This document shows, piece by piece, positions 18,199-28,253 of a stretch of 64,000 nt of DNA. Position 1 is the first letter of the stretch; every line of letters begins with the position of its first letter. The notes under the pieces are model-generated. The model had not been told where the DNA came from, ran no database searches, and saw nothing but the letters and a program-made list of their open reading frames with translations. This DNA is from Actinomycetota bacterium (lineage in GTDB: Bacteria > Actinomycetota > Actinomycetes > Nanopelagicales > Nanopelagicaceae). The stretch is from assembly GCA_014377015.1 (NCBI GenBank), contig JACMQL010000046.1, forward strand, positions 124,001 through 188,000, written 5' to 3'. Both the position numbers and the translations under genes were made by a program.

Positions 18199-19407
18199 AT
18201 GGCATCCCGAGAAGGCGAGAATTTCGACGTTGGTCAACGTCTTACGGTGGATATTGAAAAAGTGGCCCACGGAGGACACTTCATCGCACGAGCTGGCGGG
18301 AGGGTCTTTTTTGTTCGCCACGGCTTACCTGGCGAAAAGGTCGAAATTGAAATCACAAGTGTCGGATCAAGTTTTTTGCGCGCAGACGTGGTTTCCGTGC
18401 TCTCCGCCTCACCTGATCGAATTGTCTCGCCATGTCCCTTTGCTGGTCCTGGACGGTGCGGAGGATGCGATTTCCAACATATCTCGCCTACTCGTCAGCG
18501 TGAGTTGAAAGGTGACGTGATTAAAGAGCAATTCCTTCGTATAGCAAAAATTGATGTTGACGTGAAGGTTGAAGAAGTAGCTGCGCCGACGCATTGGCGC
18601 ACCAGAATTTCGGGCGCGACAAATGCACAGGGCGCGATTGGCTTCTACGCTTTTCGCAGCCATCGCGTAATCGCGGTTGATGATTGTTTGATAGCAGCCG
18701 AAGGCATTTCATTTTCTGACCTTGCGAAAAGGAAATGGCCGGTGAACTCGCGAGTCGAGATCTCAGCAGGTTCCGACGGTGCTCGCACGGTGGCTATCGG
18801 ACCTGCCGTTCGCGGATCTAAGGTTCGGATAACGCAAGGGCCGAAAATTCTGCGCGAGCAAATTGGCGACAATGTTCTAGAAGTCAGTCAGGAATCTTTC
18901 TGGCAGAGCCATGCGCTAGCCCCCGCTGTCTTGATCGGCGCAATCCGCCCGTTTGTGCGAGAAGGGGATCAGGTTCTTGATCTTTATGGGGGAGTTGGCC
19001 TTTTTTCTGCTGGAATTCGCGATCTAGTCGGCGGTTCTGGATCGATCACACTTATCGAATCGAGTCCCAGCGCAGTACGTGATGCGAAACGAAATTTCAC
19101 AAGTTCGCCAAATATTTATGTGCATAAAGGTGATGTCGGCAGCGAGATTCGCGTCGTAACCGAAGCAGATCTTGTCATTCTCGACCCGCCGCGCGAAGGG
19201 GCGGGCAAGGAGGTGCTCTCCAGTATTACGGCGTTGCATCCCCGCTCGATCATCTACGTGGCCTGTGACCCAGCCGCTTTGGCCCGCGATTGCGCCTATC
19301 TCGCGCAACTGGGGTACTCCCTCGCGTCGCTGCGCGCCTTTGACTTGTTTCCGATGACGCATCACATTGAGTGTGTTGCGCACTTTGAGGCTTCCCAAAC
19401 GGGTTGA
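18199..19407 (+). CDS. TRAM-domain class I SAM-dependent RNA methyltransferase (TrmA/RlmD family)
   Basis: This protein (about 402 residues from the ATG at 18199) is a uracil-C5-type RNA methyltransferase. An N-terminal TRAM domain (VDIEKVAHGG) is followed by the iron-sulfur cysteines CPFAGPGRCGGC, the SAM-binding VLDLYGGVGLFS motif, LDPPREG, and the catalytic cysteine in YVACDP. An upstream in-frame GTG would extend it into the divergent trkA gene, so the shorter start is preferred. The target (tRNA m5U54 or 23S rRNA m5U) cannot be told from this sequence. Confidence 0.9.
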   Translation: MASREGENFDVGQRLTVDIEKVAHGGHFIARAGGRVFFVRHGLPGEKVEIEITSVGSSFLRADVVSVLSASPDRIVSPCPFAGPGRCGGCDFQHISPTRQRELKGDVIKEQFLRIAKIDVDVKVEEVAAPTHWRTRISGATNAQGAIGFYAFRSHRVIAVDDCLIAAEGISFSDLAKRKWPVNSRVEISAGSDGARTVAIGPAVRGSKVRITQGPKILREQIGDNVLEVSQESFWQSHALAPAVLIGAIRPFVREGDQVLDLYGGVGLFSAGIRDLVGGSGSITLIESSPSAVRDAKRNFTSSPNIYVHKGDVGSEIRVVTEADLVILDPPREGAGKEVLSSITALHPRSIIYVACDPAALARDCAYLAQLGYSLASLRAFDLFPMTHHIECVAHFEASQTG

Positions 19408-19413
19408 AATAAT

Positions 19414-19433
19414 GTATCTTGATGTCAAGATAC
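19414..19433. promoter_or_regulatory. Perfect palindrome in the acnA leader
   Basis: GTATCTTGA (19414-19422) and TCAAGATAC (19425-19433) form a 9-base perfect inverted repeat with a TG centre. It occupies half of the 41-base gap between the methyltransferase stop and the acnA start, ending 15 bases before the ATG. The two-fold symmetry and short spacer fit a dimeric repressor operator; the protein is not known. Confidence 0.7.
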
Positions 19434-19448
19434 TTTGGAAAGGTAGAG

Positions 19449-22109
19449 ATGAGTATAAATTCCTTCGGGACAAAAACTGACATTAAGGTCGACGGAGAGA
19501 CGTTCGAAATTTTCGACATATCTCAAATAGGTGGAGCCCAGAATCTGCCCTTCAGTTTGAAGATACTGCTTGAGAATTTATTGCGGACCGAAGACGGAGC
19601 CAACATCACCGCCGCACAGATCAGCGCGCTGGCGAATTGGGATGCCACGGTTGAACCCAACACCGAAATTCAATTCACTCCTTCGCGCGTCATCATGCAA
19701 GATTTCACCGGCGTGCCTTGCATCGTCGATCTCGCCACGATGCGTGAGGCAATTGCTGATCTCGGGGGAGATCCTGCAAAAGTAAATCCATTAGCTCCGG
19801 CAGAACTTGTTATCGACCACTCCGTAATCGCAGATTTTTTCGGAACTAATACCTCCTTTGAACAGAACACGGATGTGGAATATGAGCGCAATCGCGAGAG
19901 GTATCGATTTTTGCGTTGGGGACAAGGTGCATTTGATGAATTTAAAGTCGTTCCACCTGGGACTGGCATCGTTCATCAGGTAAATATTGAATTCCTCGCG
20001 CGCGTTGTCATGGCTCGCGAAGTCGGAGGAGTTTTGCGTGCATATCCCGACACTGTTGTTGGAACGGATTCGCATACAACGATGGTTAACGGACTTGGTG
20101 TTCTTGGTTGGGGAGTTGGCGGAATCGAAGCCGAAGCGGCACTTCTAGGCCAGCCTGTCTCGATGTTGATCCCGCGTGTAGTCGGATTCAAACTTAACGG
20201 CGAACTTCCGGTTGGAACAACTGCGACCGACCTGGCCCTAACCATCACCGAAATGCTTCGTAAGCACGGCGTCGTTGGAAAGTTTGTTGAGTTCTACGGA
20301 CCAGGTGTTGTCTCGGTGCCGATGGCGAACCGCGCAACGATTGGCAATATGAGCCCTGAATACGGTTCAACGTGCGCAATTTTCCCCATTGATGAAGAGA
20401 CCCTTAAATATCTTCGCCTGACAGGTCGAACCGAAAAGCAAGTTGCTTTGGTTGAGCAGTACGCGAAGAAACAGGGCTTGTGGCACGATCCTTCGCACTC
20501 GCCACGATTCTCAGAGCACATTGAACTTGATCTGTCGACGGTGGTTCCTTCTATTGCCGGCCCCAAGCGTCCGCAAGATCGCATCTCTCTTTCGAATTCG
20601 AAATCTGCGTTTGAGGAGATTCTTCCTTCGTATTTCAGCGAGAAGACAAGCAGATCTCCGATAGATATAAATGTTGAATCGGGCGCCACAACGGTGAAGA
20701 ACGGCGATGTTGTGATTGCCTCGATTACCTCATGCACCAACACGTCTAATCCTTCAGTGATGATCGGAGCCGCTCTGCTGGCAAAAAAGGCAGTGGAGAG
20801 AGGTCTTTCCGTTAAGCCTTGGGTTAAGACGACCTTGGCGCCCGGATCTAAAGTTGTCACTGATTACTACGACCGCGCCGGGCTTACGCCATTCATGGAC
20901 AAGTTGGGATTCAACTTGGTGGGCTATGGATGCGTTACGTGTATTGGTAACTCGGGGCCCCTTTCAGCAGAGATTAGTAAGGCTGTGCATGAACATGACC
21001 TAGCGGTGACTGCTGTGCTCTCGGGAAATAGAAACTTCGAGGGACGCATCAGTCCTGATGTTAAGATGAACTACTTAGCTTCGCCTCCACTTGTAGTCGC
21101 ATATGCGATTGCGGGAACGATGGATCATGACTTTGAAAAGGATTCCCTCGGCAACGACAGGGACGGAAATCCTGTCTTTTTAAAGGACATCTGGCCGACA
21201 AGTGAAGAAATCGCTTCCGTGATTGATACATCAATTTCTTCATCAATGTTTACTAAAGATTACGCCAGCGTCTTTGACGGCGATCACAGGTGGAATTCCC
21301 TTGATACTCCAACTGGAAAAACTTTCGAGTGGGATGCAAAGTCGACCTACGTTAGAAAGCCACCATACTTCGATGGCATGTCTGCGACGCCAAGTCCGGT
21401 AACGGATATTCATGGTGCACGAGTGCTGGCAATCCTGGGTGATTCAGTAACGACAGATCACATTTCACCTGCTGGAAATATCAAGATGGATTCTCCGGCA
21501 GGTAAGTATCTTTCTGAAAACGGCGTCGACCGAAAGGATTTCAATTCTTACGGCTCGCGGCGGGGAAATCACGAAGTTATGATCCGTGGAACATTTGCAA
21601 ATATTCGACTCAAGAACTTACTGCTGGACGGGGTGGAGGGTGGCTTCACGCGAAACTTCCTCAATAACGGCGAGCAGAGCACGATCTACGACGCATCAGT
21701 TGCGTATCAAAATGCGGGATTACCGTTGGTGATCTTGGCGGGCAAGGAGTACGGCTCGGGATCCTCCCGAGACTGGGCAGCTAAGGGCACAGCGCTGCTG
21801 GGTGTCCGAGTCGTGATCGCCGAATCCTTCGAGCGAATCCATCGCTCCAACTTGATCGGAATGGGTGTCCTGCCCCTTCAGTTCAAGCTTGGACAAAACG
21901 CAGCGTCCCTGGGGCTGACTGGAGCAGAGACCTTCTCTGTCACGGGGGTTGCGGCGTTAAATACCGGTGGAACCCCCAAAGAGGTCACGGTGGTCGCCGA
22001 TGGGCTCACTTTCACCGCTCTGGTGCGGATCGATACTCCCGGGGAAGCCGACTATTTCCGACATGGCGGGATCATGCAGTATGTGTTGCGGTCTTTACTC
22101 TCACATTAG
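19449..22109 (+). CDS. acnA: Aconitate hydratase A
   Basis: This protein (about 886 residues from the ATG at 19449) is an AcnA/IRP-type aconitase that interconverts citrate and isocitrate in the TCA cycle. The 4Fe-4S cysteines are in SCTNTSNP and [13 protein letters not shown], the conserved [20 protein letters not shown] segment is present in the N-terminal part, and the C-terminal swivel domain has [13 protein letters not shown]. The earlier ATG at 19419 would start inside the palindrome and has no ribosome site; GAAAGG precedes 19449. The palindrome upstream suggests specific control. Confidence 0.96.
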   Translation: MSINSFGTKTDIKVDGETFEIFDISQIGGAQNLPFSLKILLENLLRTEDGANITAAQISALANWDATVEPNTEIQFTPSRVIMQDFTGVPCIVDLATMREAIADLGGDPAKVNPLAPAELVIDHSVIADFFGTNTSFEQNTDVEYERNRERYRFLRWGQGAFDEFKVVPPGTGIVHQVNIEFLARVVMAREVGGVLRAYPDTVVGTDSHTTMVNGLGVLGWGVGGIEAEAALLGQPVSMLIPRVVGFKLNGELPVGTTATDLALTITEMLRKHGVVGKFVEFYGPGVVSVPMANRATIGNMSPEYGSTCAIFPIDEETLKYLRLTGRTEKQVALVEQYAKKQGLWHDPSHSPRFSEHIELDLSTVVPSIAGPKRPQDRISLSNSKSAFEEILPSYFSEKTSRSPIDINVESGATTVKNGDVVIASITSCTNTSNPSVMIGAALLAKKAVERGLSVKPWVKTTLAPGSKVVTDYYDRAGLTPFMDKLGFNLVGYGCVTCIGNSGPLSAEISKAVHEHDLAVTAVLSGNRNFEGRISPDVKMNYLASPPLVVAYAIAGTMDHDFEKDSLGNDRDGNPVFLKDIWPTSEEIASVIDTSISSSMFTKDYASVFDGDHRWNSLDTPTGKTFEWDAKSTYVRKPPYFDGMSATPSPVTDIHGARVLAILGDSVTTDHISPAGNIKMDSPAGKYLSENGVDRKDFNSYGSRRGNHEVMIRGTFANIRLKNLLLDGVEGGFTRNFLNNGEQSTIYDASVAYQNAGLPLVILAGKEYGSGSSRDWAAKGTALLGVRVVIAESFERIHRSNLIGMGVLPLQFKLGQNAASLGLTGAETFSVTGVAALNTGGTPKEVTVVADGLTFTALVRIDTPGEADYFRHGGIMQYVLRSLLSH

Positions 22110-22142
22110 TGCGGATGAGCCCTTTTACTCTACCCTTCGGGA

Positions 22143-23876
22143 GTGTTGGAAAACCTTAAATCACCTGCTGACCTACGCGGACTCTCCACCCAGGAACTAG
22201 ATCGCCTGGCTGGAGAGATTCGTGATTTTCTGATCGAAAAGGTATCGCGCAGTGGCGGCCACCTCGGACCAAACCTCGGCGTCGTTGAGCTCACCTTGGC
22301 GATTCATCTTGCCTTCGAATCTCCACGGGATGTTGTCGTCTTCGATACGGGCCATCAAAGTTACGTGCACAAGATTCTCACGGGACGTTGTTCTGGTTTT
22401 GACGCACTTCGGAAGAGAGGCGGCTTAGCCGGCTACCCGTCGCGGAGTGAGAGCCTGCACGATGTTGTCGAAAACTCGCACGCTTCAACAGCGCTTTCCT
22501 GGGGCGATGGCATCTCGCTAGGTTTTCAACTAAGTGGGCAAGATGATCGATTCGTCGTGGTGGTCGTTGGCGACGGCGCGCTCACTGGTGGCATGTCATG
22601 GGAGGCGTTAAACAATATCGCGACTGCACATTCACGAAATCTGATTATCGTGGTCAACGATAATCAACGCTCGTATTCGCCGACCATCGGGGGAATGGCC
22701 ACCCAAAGTTTCTTTGAAAATCTAGGGCTCACTTATGTTGGACCTGTTGATGGTCACGACATCTCGGCCATGGTGAACGTATTTGAGGCAGCGAAGAAAA
22801 TTGGCAAACCACTTATCGTTCATGCCATTACAGAAAAAGGGCGTGGTCATCAGCCTGCATTGGAAGATGTGCATGAAAAGTTTCATGCCATTGGCGTAGT
22901 TGATCCGTTTACAGGAATTCCGATCAACGCAAGTGGAACGACCTGGACCAGCATCTTCTCCGACGAATTAGTCGAAATCGGCCACGCGCGCCAAGATGTA
23001 GTGGCGATCAGCGCGGCCATGGTCGGACCCACTGGCTTGTCACGTTTTCAGGAGAATTTTCCCGACCGGACAATTGATGTAGGAATCGCCGAACAGCACG
23101 CAGTCACGAGTGCGGCGGGCATGGCATTTGCTGGACTTCATCCGGTGGTGGCTATCTACTCGACATTTCTTAATCGCGCCTTTGACCAACTTCTCCTAGA
23201 TGTTGCGTTACATAGTGCGGGTGTGACTTTCGTATTAGACCGAGCCGGAATTACGGGCGATGACGGTCCCTCGCATAACGGAGTATGGGATTTAGCGCTA
23301 ACGGGAATGGTTCCAACTCTCAAGGTGGCGGCTCCAAGGGATAGCTTGCAGTTGCGTGAATTATTGAGGGAGGCAATTGCGATTTCATCTGCGCCCACTT
23401 TATTGCGTTTCCCAAAAGGCGAGATCGCAGCAGATATACCTGCACAAAGGCGAGTAGGTGACATTGATATTGTTGCCGAGTCAGAAAGAAATGAAATGCT
23501 CATCGTCGGCATCGGTTCTTTTGTTGGCTTGGCACTGGATGTTTCCCGTATTTTGGAGATGCAAGGTATTTCGGTATGTGTCGCTGACCCACGTTGGGTA
23601 AAGCCGATTTCCCAAGACTTGATCGAATTGGTAAGAGGGTATGAGTGTGTGATCGTTCTAGAAGATGGAATTGCGCATGCCGGAATTGCGAGTGCTTTGT
23701 CCGAGAAATTGCGCAGCCAGGCAATAGATTTGCCCTTGCTTTCGATAGGCGTGCCTTTGGAATTCTTAGAACACTCAAAACGCAAAGAAGTTCTATCTGA
23801 CCTCGGGCTCACTGCAGAGGAGATTGCAATCTCGGCGTTGCACTTTCATGAACGAGAAAAAGTGCGTTCGCGTTAA
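22143..23876 (+). CDS. dxs: 1-deoxy-D-xylulose-5-phosphate synthase
   Basis: This 577-residue thiamine-diphosphate enzyme condenses pyruvate and glyceraldehyde-3-phosphate, the first step of the MEP isoprenoid pathway. The TPP motif GDGALTGGMSWEALNN and the SRSGGHLGPNLGVVELT N-terminus are clear, as is the transketolase-type DRAGITGDDGPSHNG segment. It is somewhat shorter than usual (about 620-640). The start is GTG, 33 bases after acnA. Its TAA stop overlaps the stop of the convergent fadB-like gene. Confidence 0.95.
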   Translation: MLENLKSPADLRGLSTQELDRLAGEIRDFLIEKVSRSGGHLGPNLGVVELTLAIHLAFESPRDVVVFDTGHQSYVHKILTGRCSGFDALRKRGGLAGYPSRSESLHDVVENSHASTALSWGDGISLGFQLSGQDDRFVVVVVGDGALTGGMSWEALNNIATAHSRNLIIVVNDNQRSYSPTIGGMATQSFFENLGLTYVGPVDGHDISAMVNVFEAAKKIGKPLIVHAITEKGRGHQPALEDVHEKFHAIGVVDPFTGIPINASGTTWTSIFSDELVEIGHARQDVVAISAAMVGPTGLSRFQENFPDRTIDVGIAEQHAVTSAAGMAFAGLHPVVAIYSTFLNRAFDQLLLDVALHSAGVTFVLDRAGITGDDGPSHNGVWDLALTGMVPTLKVAAPRDSLQLRELLREAIAISSAPTLLRFPKGEIAADIPAQRRVGDIDIVAESERNEMLIVGIGSFVGLALDVSRILEMQGISVCVADPRWVKPISQDLIELVRGYECVIVLEDGIAHAGIASALSEKLRSQAIDLPLLSIGVPLEFLEHSKRKEVLSDLGLTAEEIAISALHFHEREKVRSR

Positions 23877-25984
23877 GGTAGTGAAGCAACCCCTTTCGCG
23901 TGAAATCGCTGGCCGGTTACCGCTTCGCTAATACCTTCTCGATCTAGATACGGAAGTATTCCTCCGAGAACTAGTGGCCATCCAGCACCAAGAAGCATGC
24001 AGAGATCAATTTCTGCAGGTGAGGTCACCACGCCTTCATCGAGCATCATGCGTGCCTCTTCGGCAAGTGCCTTGAGCGCGCGTAACTTCACTTGTTCGGA
24101 AGTCGAAGGCGTCGTCCCCTTTTCGACAAGGGCAATCGCCTCTGGATTTGCGACTTTCGTGCCATCTTCACTCTTTACGTAAAACTGGCGCACTTCTTTT
24201 TCAACCATGCGCTGCATAGTTGGTGAGATGCGATATCTAGGCCCCAAATTCTTATGCAAAGTTTCTGCAACGTGCAGTGCGACTCCCGGACCGACTAAAC
24301 CAAGAAGTTCGAAAGGCGACATTGGAAATCCGATACTTCGCATGGCGTTGTCAGCAACATCAACTGGGGTGCCTTCATCGACGGCATCGGTTATCTCGCC
24401 CATGAAGCGAGTCAACAAGCGATTGACGACGAAGCCTGGCGCATCCTTGGTGATCACCATCGTCTTCTTGAGCTCCTTGCCGACATTAACTGCGGTAGCG
24501 GTGGTGGCATCGTCTGTCTTACTGGTGCGAGCGATTTCCAGCAGAGGCATGATGGCCACCGGATTAAAGAAGTGGAATCCCACAACTCGCTCTGGATGCG
24601 CCATCCCTTCAGTCATCGCCTCGACGGAAAGGGAAGAAGTATTTGTTGCGAGAACGCACTCGGGAGAAACTATCTTCTCGAGTTTCTTGAAAAGTTCTTG
24701 CTTGAGAGAGAGTTCTTCAAAAATCGCTTCGATAATGAAGTCTGATCCAGCGAACGCGCTTTGATCAACGGAGCCGGTGACAAGAAGTGAAAGTCGATGG
24801 GCACTTTCCTCGCTCATTCTCCTCTTCTCAACAAGTTTGGTTAATTCACTTTTCACCCACTCGACGCCTTTATCCACGCGCGCCTGATCTAGATCAGTCA
24901 TGACCAAAGGGCATTTCAAATTGCGTACCAGCAGCAATGCAAGTTGTGATGCCATAAGCCCCGCACCGACGACGCCGACCTTTGCAACCTTGCGACCTAG
25001 CGCAGGCTTCGGGGCGCCTTCGACTTTTTTGCGCTTCTTTTGCATCAAATTAAAGGCGTAGAGAGATGCGCGCAAAGGGTCGCTAAGGACTAGATCGCTG
25101 AGAGCGGCATCTTCCGCGTCAAATCCGCTGCTCAGGGTCGCCGTACGCGCTTCCCCAATTAACTTCAGGGCAACCATTGGTGAGGCGATCTCAGCACCAC
25201 CGTATTTTTTCAGGGCAGCCGTCCGACCTACCGCGAGAGAGGATTCCCAATCACCGTCATTTGTGTGACCCTCTCGTACTATCTGCTTCCTGCCGCTAAG
25301 TACATCGGCAACAAAGCCAGCGGACTTTTCAAGAAAATCAGCTGGTTCGAAAACTGTATCTACGACGCCGAGGGAGAGCGCCTGTTTAGCGTTCATCATG
25401 GTGTTGTTATTCAAAGCGTTGAGAATAATTACTTGCACAGCTTTTTCAGGTCCTATCAACTTGGGCAGAATTGTTGCGCCACCCCAGCCAGGAACAAGAC
25501 CGAGAAAGACCTCGGGTAAGGCCGTGAAAGCAGTTGTGGCCAATGTGCGATAGTTGCAATGCAGACCGAGTTCGAGTCCGCCCCCAAGTGCGAGTCCATT
25601 GATGAAGGCAAATGTCGGTATATCGAGTTCACCAAGTCGGCGAAAAATGTCGTGTCCTAATTTTCCGATTGCCATAGATTGCTCTCGGTTGGTTAAGAAG
25701 CTCAGCGCGGAAAGATCCGCTCCTGCTGCGAAAATAAATGGTTTTCCAGTCACGGCGATAGCCGCTGGTTTACGACTTAGTGCATCGGTTATTGCGGCGT
25801 CCAACTCCATCAATGATTTGGGACCGAAAGTATTGGGGCGATTGTGATCGTGTCCGTTATCTAAGGTGATAAGGGCGAGGTTCCCAATAAATCCAAATGC
25901 AGTTAAGTCCACATCTCGCACAAGTGCGTGCGTGACAACTTCTTCGGGAGCGCCGACTGGAAGATCTATTGATGATGTCGTCAT
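23873..25984 (-). CDS. Fatty-acid oxidation multifunctional protein (enoyl-CoA hydratase/3-hydroxyacyl-CoA dehydrogenase)
   Basis: This protein (about 703 residues from the ATG at 25984) is a FadB/FadJ-type bifunctional enzyme. The N-terminal crotonase domain hydrates enoyl-CoA (GADLSALSF, ALGGGLELGLHCNY). The 3-hydroxyacyl-CoA dehydrogenase part begins with VGVVGAGLMASQLA and contains HFFNPVAIMPLLEI. The upstream in-frame extension into the thiolase gene is rejected. It lies 2 bases after the thiolase stop, so the two enzymes are co-expressed for beta-oxidation. Confidence 0.93.
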   Translation of the reverse strand: MTTSSIDLPVGAPEEVVTHALVRDVDLTAFGFIGNLALITLDNGHDHNRPNTFGPKSLMELDAAITDALSRKPAAIAVTGKPFIFAAGADLSALSFLTNREQSMAIGKLGHDIFRRLGELDIPTFAFINGLALGGGLELGLHCNYRTLATTAFTALPEVFLGLVPGWGGATILPKLIGPEKAVQVIILNALNNNTMMNAKQALSLGVVDTVFEPADFLEKSAGFVADVLSGRKQIVREGHTNDGDWESSLAVGRTAALKKYGGAEIASPMVALKLIGEARTATLSSGFDAEDAALSDLVLSDPLRASLYAFNLMQKKRKKVEGAPKPALGRKVAKVGVVGAGLMASQLALLLVRNLKCPLVMTDLDQARVDKGVEWVKSELTKLVEKRRMSEESAHRLSLLVTGSVDQSAFAGSDFIIEAIFEELSLKQELFKKLEKIVSPECVLATNTSSLSVEAMTEGMAHPERVVGFHFFNPVAIMPLLEIARTSKTDDATTATAVNVGKELKKTMVITKDAPGFVVNRLLTRFMGEITDAVDEGTPVDVADNAMRSIGFPMSPFELLGLVGPGVALHVAETLHKNLGPRYRISPTMQRMVEKEVRQFYVKSEDGTKVANPEAIALVEKGTTPSTSEQVKLRALKALAEEARMMLDEGVVTSPAEIDLCMLLGAGWPLVLGGILPYLDREGISEAVTGQRFHAKGVASLP

Positions 25985-25986
25985 GG

Positions 25987-27192
25987 TTATTTTCCTCCGG
26001 CTGCGGATGTGAATCCTGAAAAATGCGGGTTCTCCCAGATGACGGTGCCACCCATTCCAAGTCCGATGCACATCGTCGTGATTCCATACCGGACTTCGGT
26101 ATGTTCTTCAAAGCCACGCGCCAGATTTAGCATTAGTCGAACTCCCGATGAGGCAAGGGGATGACCCACAGCGATAGCCCCGCCGTACATATTCACACGC
26201 GAGTCATCGTCGGCAATTCCGAAATGATCGAGGAAGGCCAGTACTTGAATCGCAAAAGCTTCGTTGATTTCAAAAAGGCCGATATCCGAAATTGATAACC
26301 CAGCTTTTTTCAGCGCTTTGATTGTCGATGGAACCGGCCCAAAGCCCATGATTTCTGGCTCTACTCCGGCAAAGGCAAATGAGACGAGCCGTGCTTTGAT
26401 TCCAAGTCCAAGTTCGAGCGCGCGTTCCTCACTCGCGAGAATTGCTGCGGTCGCTCCGTCATTTAGTCCTGAAGAGTTTCCTGCAGTCACACGCCCAGCT
26501 GGACGAAAAGGCGTTTTGAGGGTTGCTAATCCTTCTATCGTTGTTGTTGGACGAGGCGGTTCGTCTACCGTTGCGATTCCCCATCCAAGTTCAGGACTGC
26601 GGATCGCAACTGGAATGAGGTCTCTTTGTATCTTTCCTTCTGCATATGCCCTGGCCGTCTTGACTTGAGAATTGAGCGCGTATGCATCAGCTCGTGCTTT
26701 CGTGAGTTCTGGAAAACGATCGTGCAATCGTTCAGCAGTTGCACCCATAGCTAGCGCATCTTGATCAACGATTTTTTCCGCGAGATAACGTGGATTTGGA
26801 TCAAGCCCTTCGCCGATTGGATGGTTGCCCATATGTTCTACGCCACCTGCAATTGCAATGTCGTAAGCACCGAATGCAATTGCACCTGCAATCGTTGTTA
26901 CAGACGTCATCGCTCCTGCGCACCATCGATCAACTGAGTAGCCAGGAACTGTATTGGGAAGACCCGCCAGTAAACCCACGCTTCGTCCAAGGTTCATTCC
27001 TTGATCACCTGATTGGGTCGCAGCGGCTATGGCAACGTCATCGATTTCAGAAAGTGCAACCTTTGGGTTTCGTTCAAGCAGTCCACGCACGGCTCGGACC
27101 ATGAGGTCATCCGCCCGAACACCCGCATACAAACTGCCGGCCTTGCCGAATGGGGTTCGAACTGCATCTACGAGCACAACATTGCGCGACAT
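25987..27192 (-). CDS. fadA: Acetyl-CoA acyltransferase (thiolase)
   Basis: This protein (about 401 residues) performs thiolytic cleavage in beta-oxidation. The active-site cysteine is in VDRWCAGAMTS, the catalytic His in GGAIAVGHPLASSG and the second Cys in TTMCIGLGMGG. The ATG at 27192 has an AAAGGA ribosome site and is preferred to the TTG at 27198. It is the first gene of the fadA-fadB unit; repeats and palindromes upstream probably control it. Confidence 0.94.
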   Translation of the reverse strand: MSRNVVLVDAVRTPFGKAGSLYAGVRADDLMVRAVRGLLERNPKVALSEIDDVAIAAATQSGDQGMNLGRSVGLLAGLPNTVPGYSVDRWCAGAMTSVTTIAGAIAFGAYDIAIAGGVEHMGNHPIGEGLDPNPRYLAEKIVDQDALAMGATAERLHDRFPELTKARADAYALNSQVKTARAYAEGKIQRDLIPVAIRSPELGWGIATVDEPPRPTTTIEGLATLKTPFRPAGRVTAGNSSGLNDGATAAILASEERALELGLGIKARLVSFAFAGVEPEIMGFGPVPSTIKALKKAGLSISDIGLFEINEAFAIQVLAFLDHFGIADDDSRVNMYGGAIAVGHPLASSGVRLMLNLARGFEEHTEVRYGITTMCIGLGMGGTVIWENPHFSGFTSAAGGK

Positions 27193-27228
27193 AAACAATC
27201 CTTTCGATCGACCTGCTCAAGTGGCGCG

Positions 27229-27258
27229 CCAAAAGCCCAAAATACCAAAAGCCCAAAA
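27229..27258. repeat. 14-base direct repeat upstream of fadA
   Basis: CCAAAAGCCCAAAA occurs at 27229-27242 and again, exactly, at 27245-27258, separated by 2 bases. The period is 16 bases. It lies between the fadA start codon and the two palindromes further upstream, so it is in the leader or promoter. Confidence 0.8.
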
Positions 27259-27274
27259 CACTTGTGGTGCGGCG

Positions 27275-27286
27275 ACGCACGTGCGT
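27275..27286. promoter_or_regulatory. Palindrome ACGCACGTGCGT upstream of fadA
   Basis: A perfect 12-base palindrome 83 bases before the fadA start and 6 bases from a second palindrome. Its role is unknown. Confidence 0.5.
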
Positions 27287-27292
27287 AAAGGT

Positions 27293-27304
27293 TACTCGCG
27301 AGTA
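27293..27304. promoter_or_regulatory. Palindrome TACTCGCGAGTA upstream of fadA, putative TetR-type operator
   Basis: A perfect 12-base palindrome about 100 bases before the thiolase start. Palindromes of the TTACT-N-AGTAA kind are common targets of TetR-family regulators of fatty-acid degradation in actinobacteria. Assignment here rests on likeness and position only. Confidence 0.55.
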
Positions 27305-27350
27305 GGCAGAAAAGGTATCAACTTCCCAAAAAAACTAAGTTAGACCTTTG

Positions 27351-28196
27351 TTACCTGGTTACTTTTGCTACCTTGTCGGAGGTCTTCGCGTCCCGGCTGG
27401 CCGGCATGAGGTAAGGCGTTAAAACGCTGACCAGGTAGAAAACCCAGAATCCAACTTGCAGCCAGGAGGTCGTGGTTCGGAAGCCGATTGATCCCGCGAG
27501 TAGTCCTGCAACGAAGGAATCAGGGGATAGCCAGGAATCGATACTCCACGCGGTTGAGTCCTCTCCTGGCAACCAGCCCACTTCTTGGAACTCGTGAACT
27601 GCATAAGAAAGTACGCCGGCGGCCACAATAATTAGCGCGACTCCAGTGATCGTGAAGAATCGACCGAGGTTGATCGTGACCGCGCGCTTGTAGAGGAGAT
27701 AACCAAGTAGGACTGCGCTCGCCAGGCCAATCACAAGACCGGCTGCCGGCGCATAAGATCCCCCGGCGGTGTTGAAATTGCTGTATAAAAAGAGCGCGGT
27801 TTCTAGACCTTCCCGAACAACTGCAAAGAAGGCGGTGGCAACTACCGCCACCATACCCAACCCACTGGACCCACTGGCATCGAGTTTGCCATGCAGATCG
27901 CCGCGCAGGGTCTTGGCAGTCCGCTTCATCCAGAAGACCATGGCAGTAACAAAAATTACCGCCAGTACCGAGGCTGTGCCGGCGAAAATCTCTTCATTTC
28001 GGTCGCTCAACTCGCTGGAGGTGAGGTTAAGTCCAGCCCCGACGCCCAGACTGAGCACAATTGCGGCGCTGACACCTAACCACAAAGGTCGCAGTAACTG
28101 CGTTCGGCCAGTCTTTTTCACATAAGCCAAGAGAATTCCAACGATGAGTGAAGCTTCGAGTCCCTCGCGGAGGGCGATGATGAATGTACTGAGCAT
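27351..28196 (-). CDS. FTR1-family iron permease (EfeU-like)
   Basis: This 281-residue membrane protein has seven or so hydrophobic spans and two iron-binding REGLE motifs, REGLEASLIVG near the N-terminus and REGLETALFLY in the middle, as in FTR1/EfeU ferric or ferrous iron permeases. The usual partners EfeO (cupredoxin/M75 protein) and EfeB (Dyp peroxidase) are not in the window. A long inverted repeat sits just upstream. Confidence 0.9.
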   Translation of the reverse strand: MLSTFIIALREGLEASLIVGILLAYVKKTGRTQLLRPLWLGVSAAIVLSLGVGAGLNLTSSELSDRNEEIFAGTASVLAVIFVTAMVFWMKRTAKTLRGDLHGKLDASGSSGLGMVAVVATAFFAVVREGLETALFLYSNFNTAGGSYAPAAGLVIGLASAVLLGYLLYKRAVTINLGRFFTITGVALIIVAAGVLSYAVHEFQEVGWLPGEDSTAWSIDSWLSPDSFVAGLLAGSIGFRTTTSWLQVGFWVFYLVSVLTPYLMPASRDAKTSDKVAKVTR

Positions 28197-28221
28197 GGCG
28201 TAAATATATTGGCGACCTGGT

Positions 28222-28249
28222 AATTACGCAACCTTAGTGTTGCGTAATT
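28222..28249. promoter_or_regulatory. 11-base perfect inverted repeat between the RNase D gene and the iron permease
   Basis: AATTACGCAAC (28222-28232) and GTTGCGTAATT (28239-28249) flank a 6-base centre in a 57-base gap. On the minus strand it starts 5 bases after the RNase D stop and ends 26 bases before the permease start, with no T-tract. It may be an operator for the permease or a terminator of the upstream gene. It does not match the IdeR/DtxR consensus. Confidence 0.65.
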
Positions 28250-28253
28250 CAAC

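Noticed and set aside
25985-26071. N-terminal extension of the FadB-like protein
   Set aside because: It runs inside the thiolase gene in another frame; the MTTSSIDLP start is directly behind the thiolase stop.
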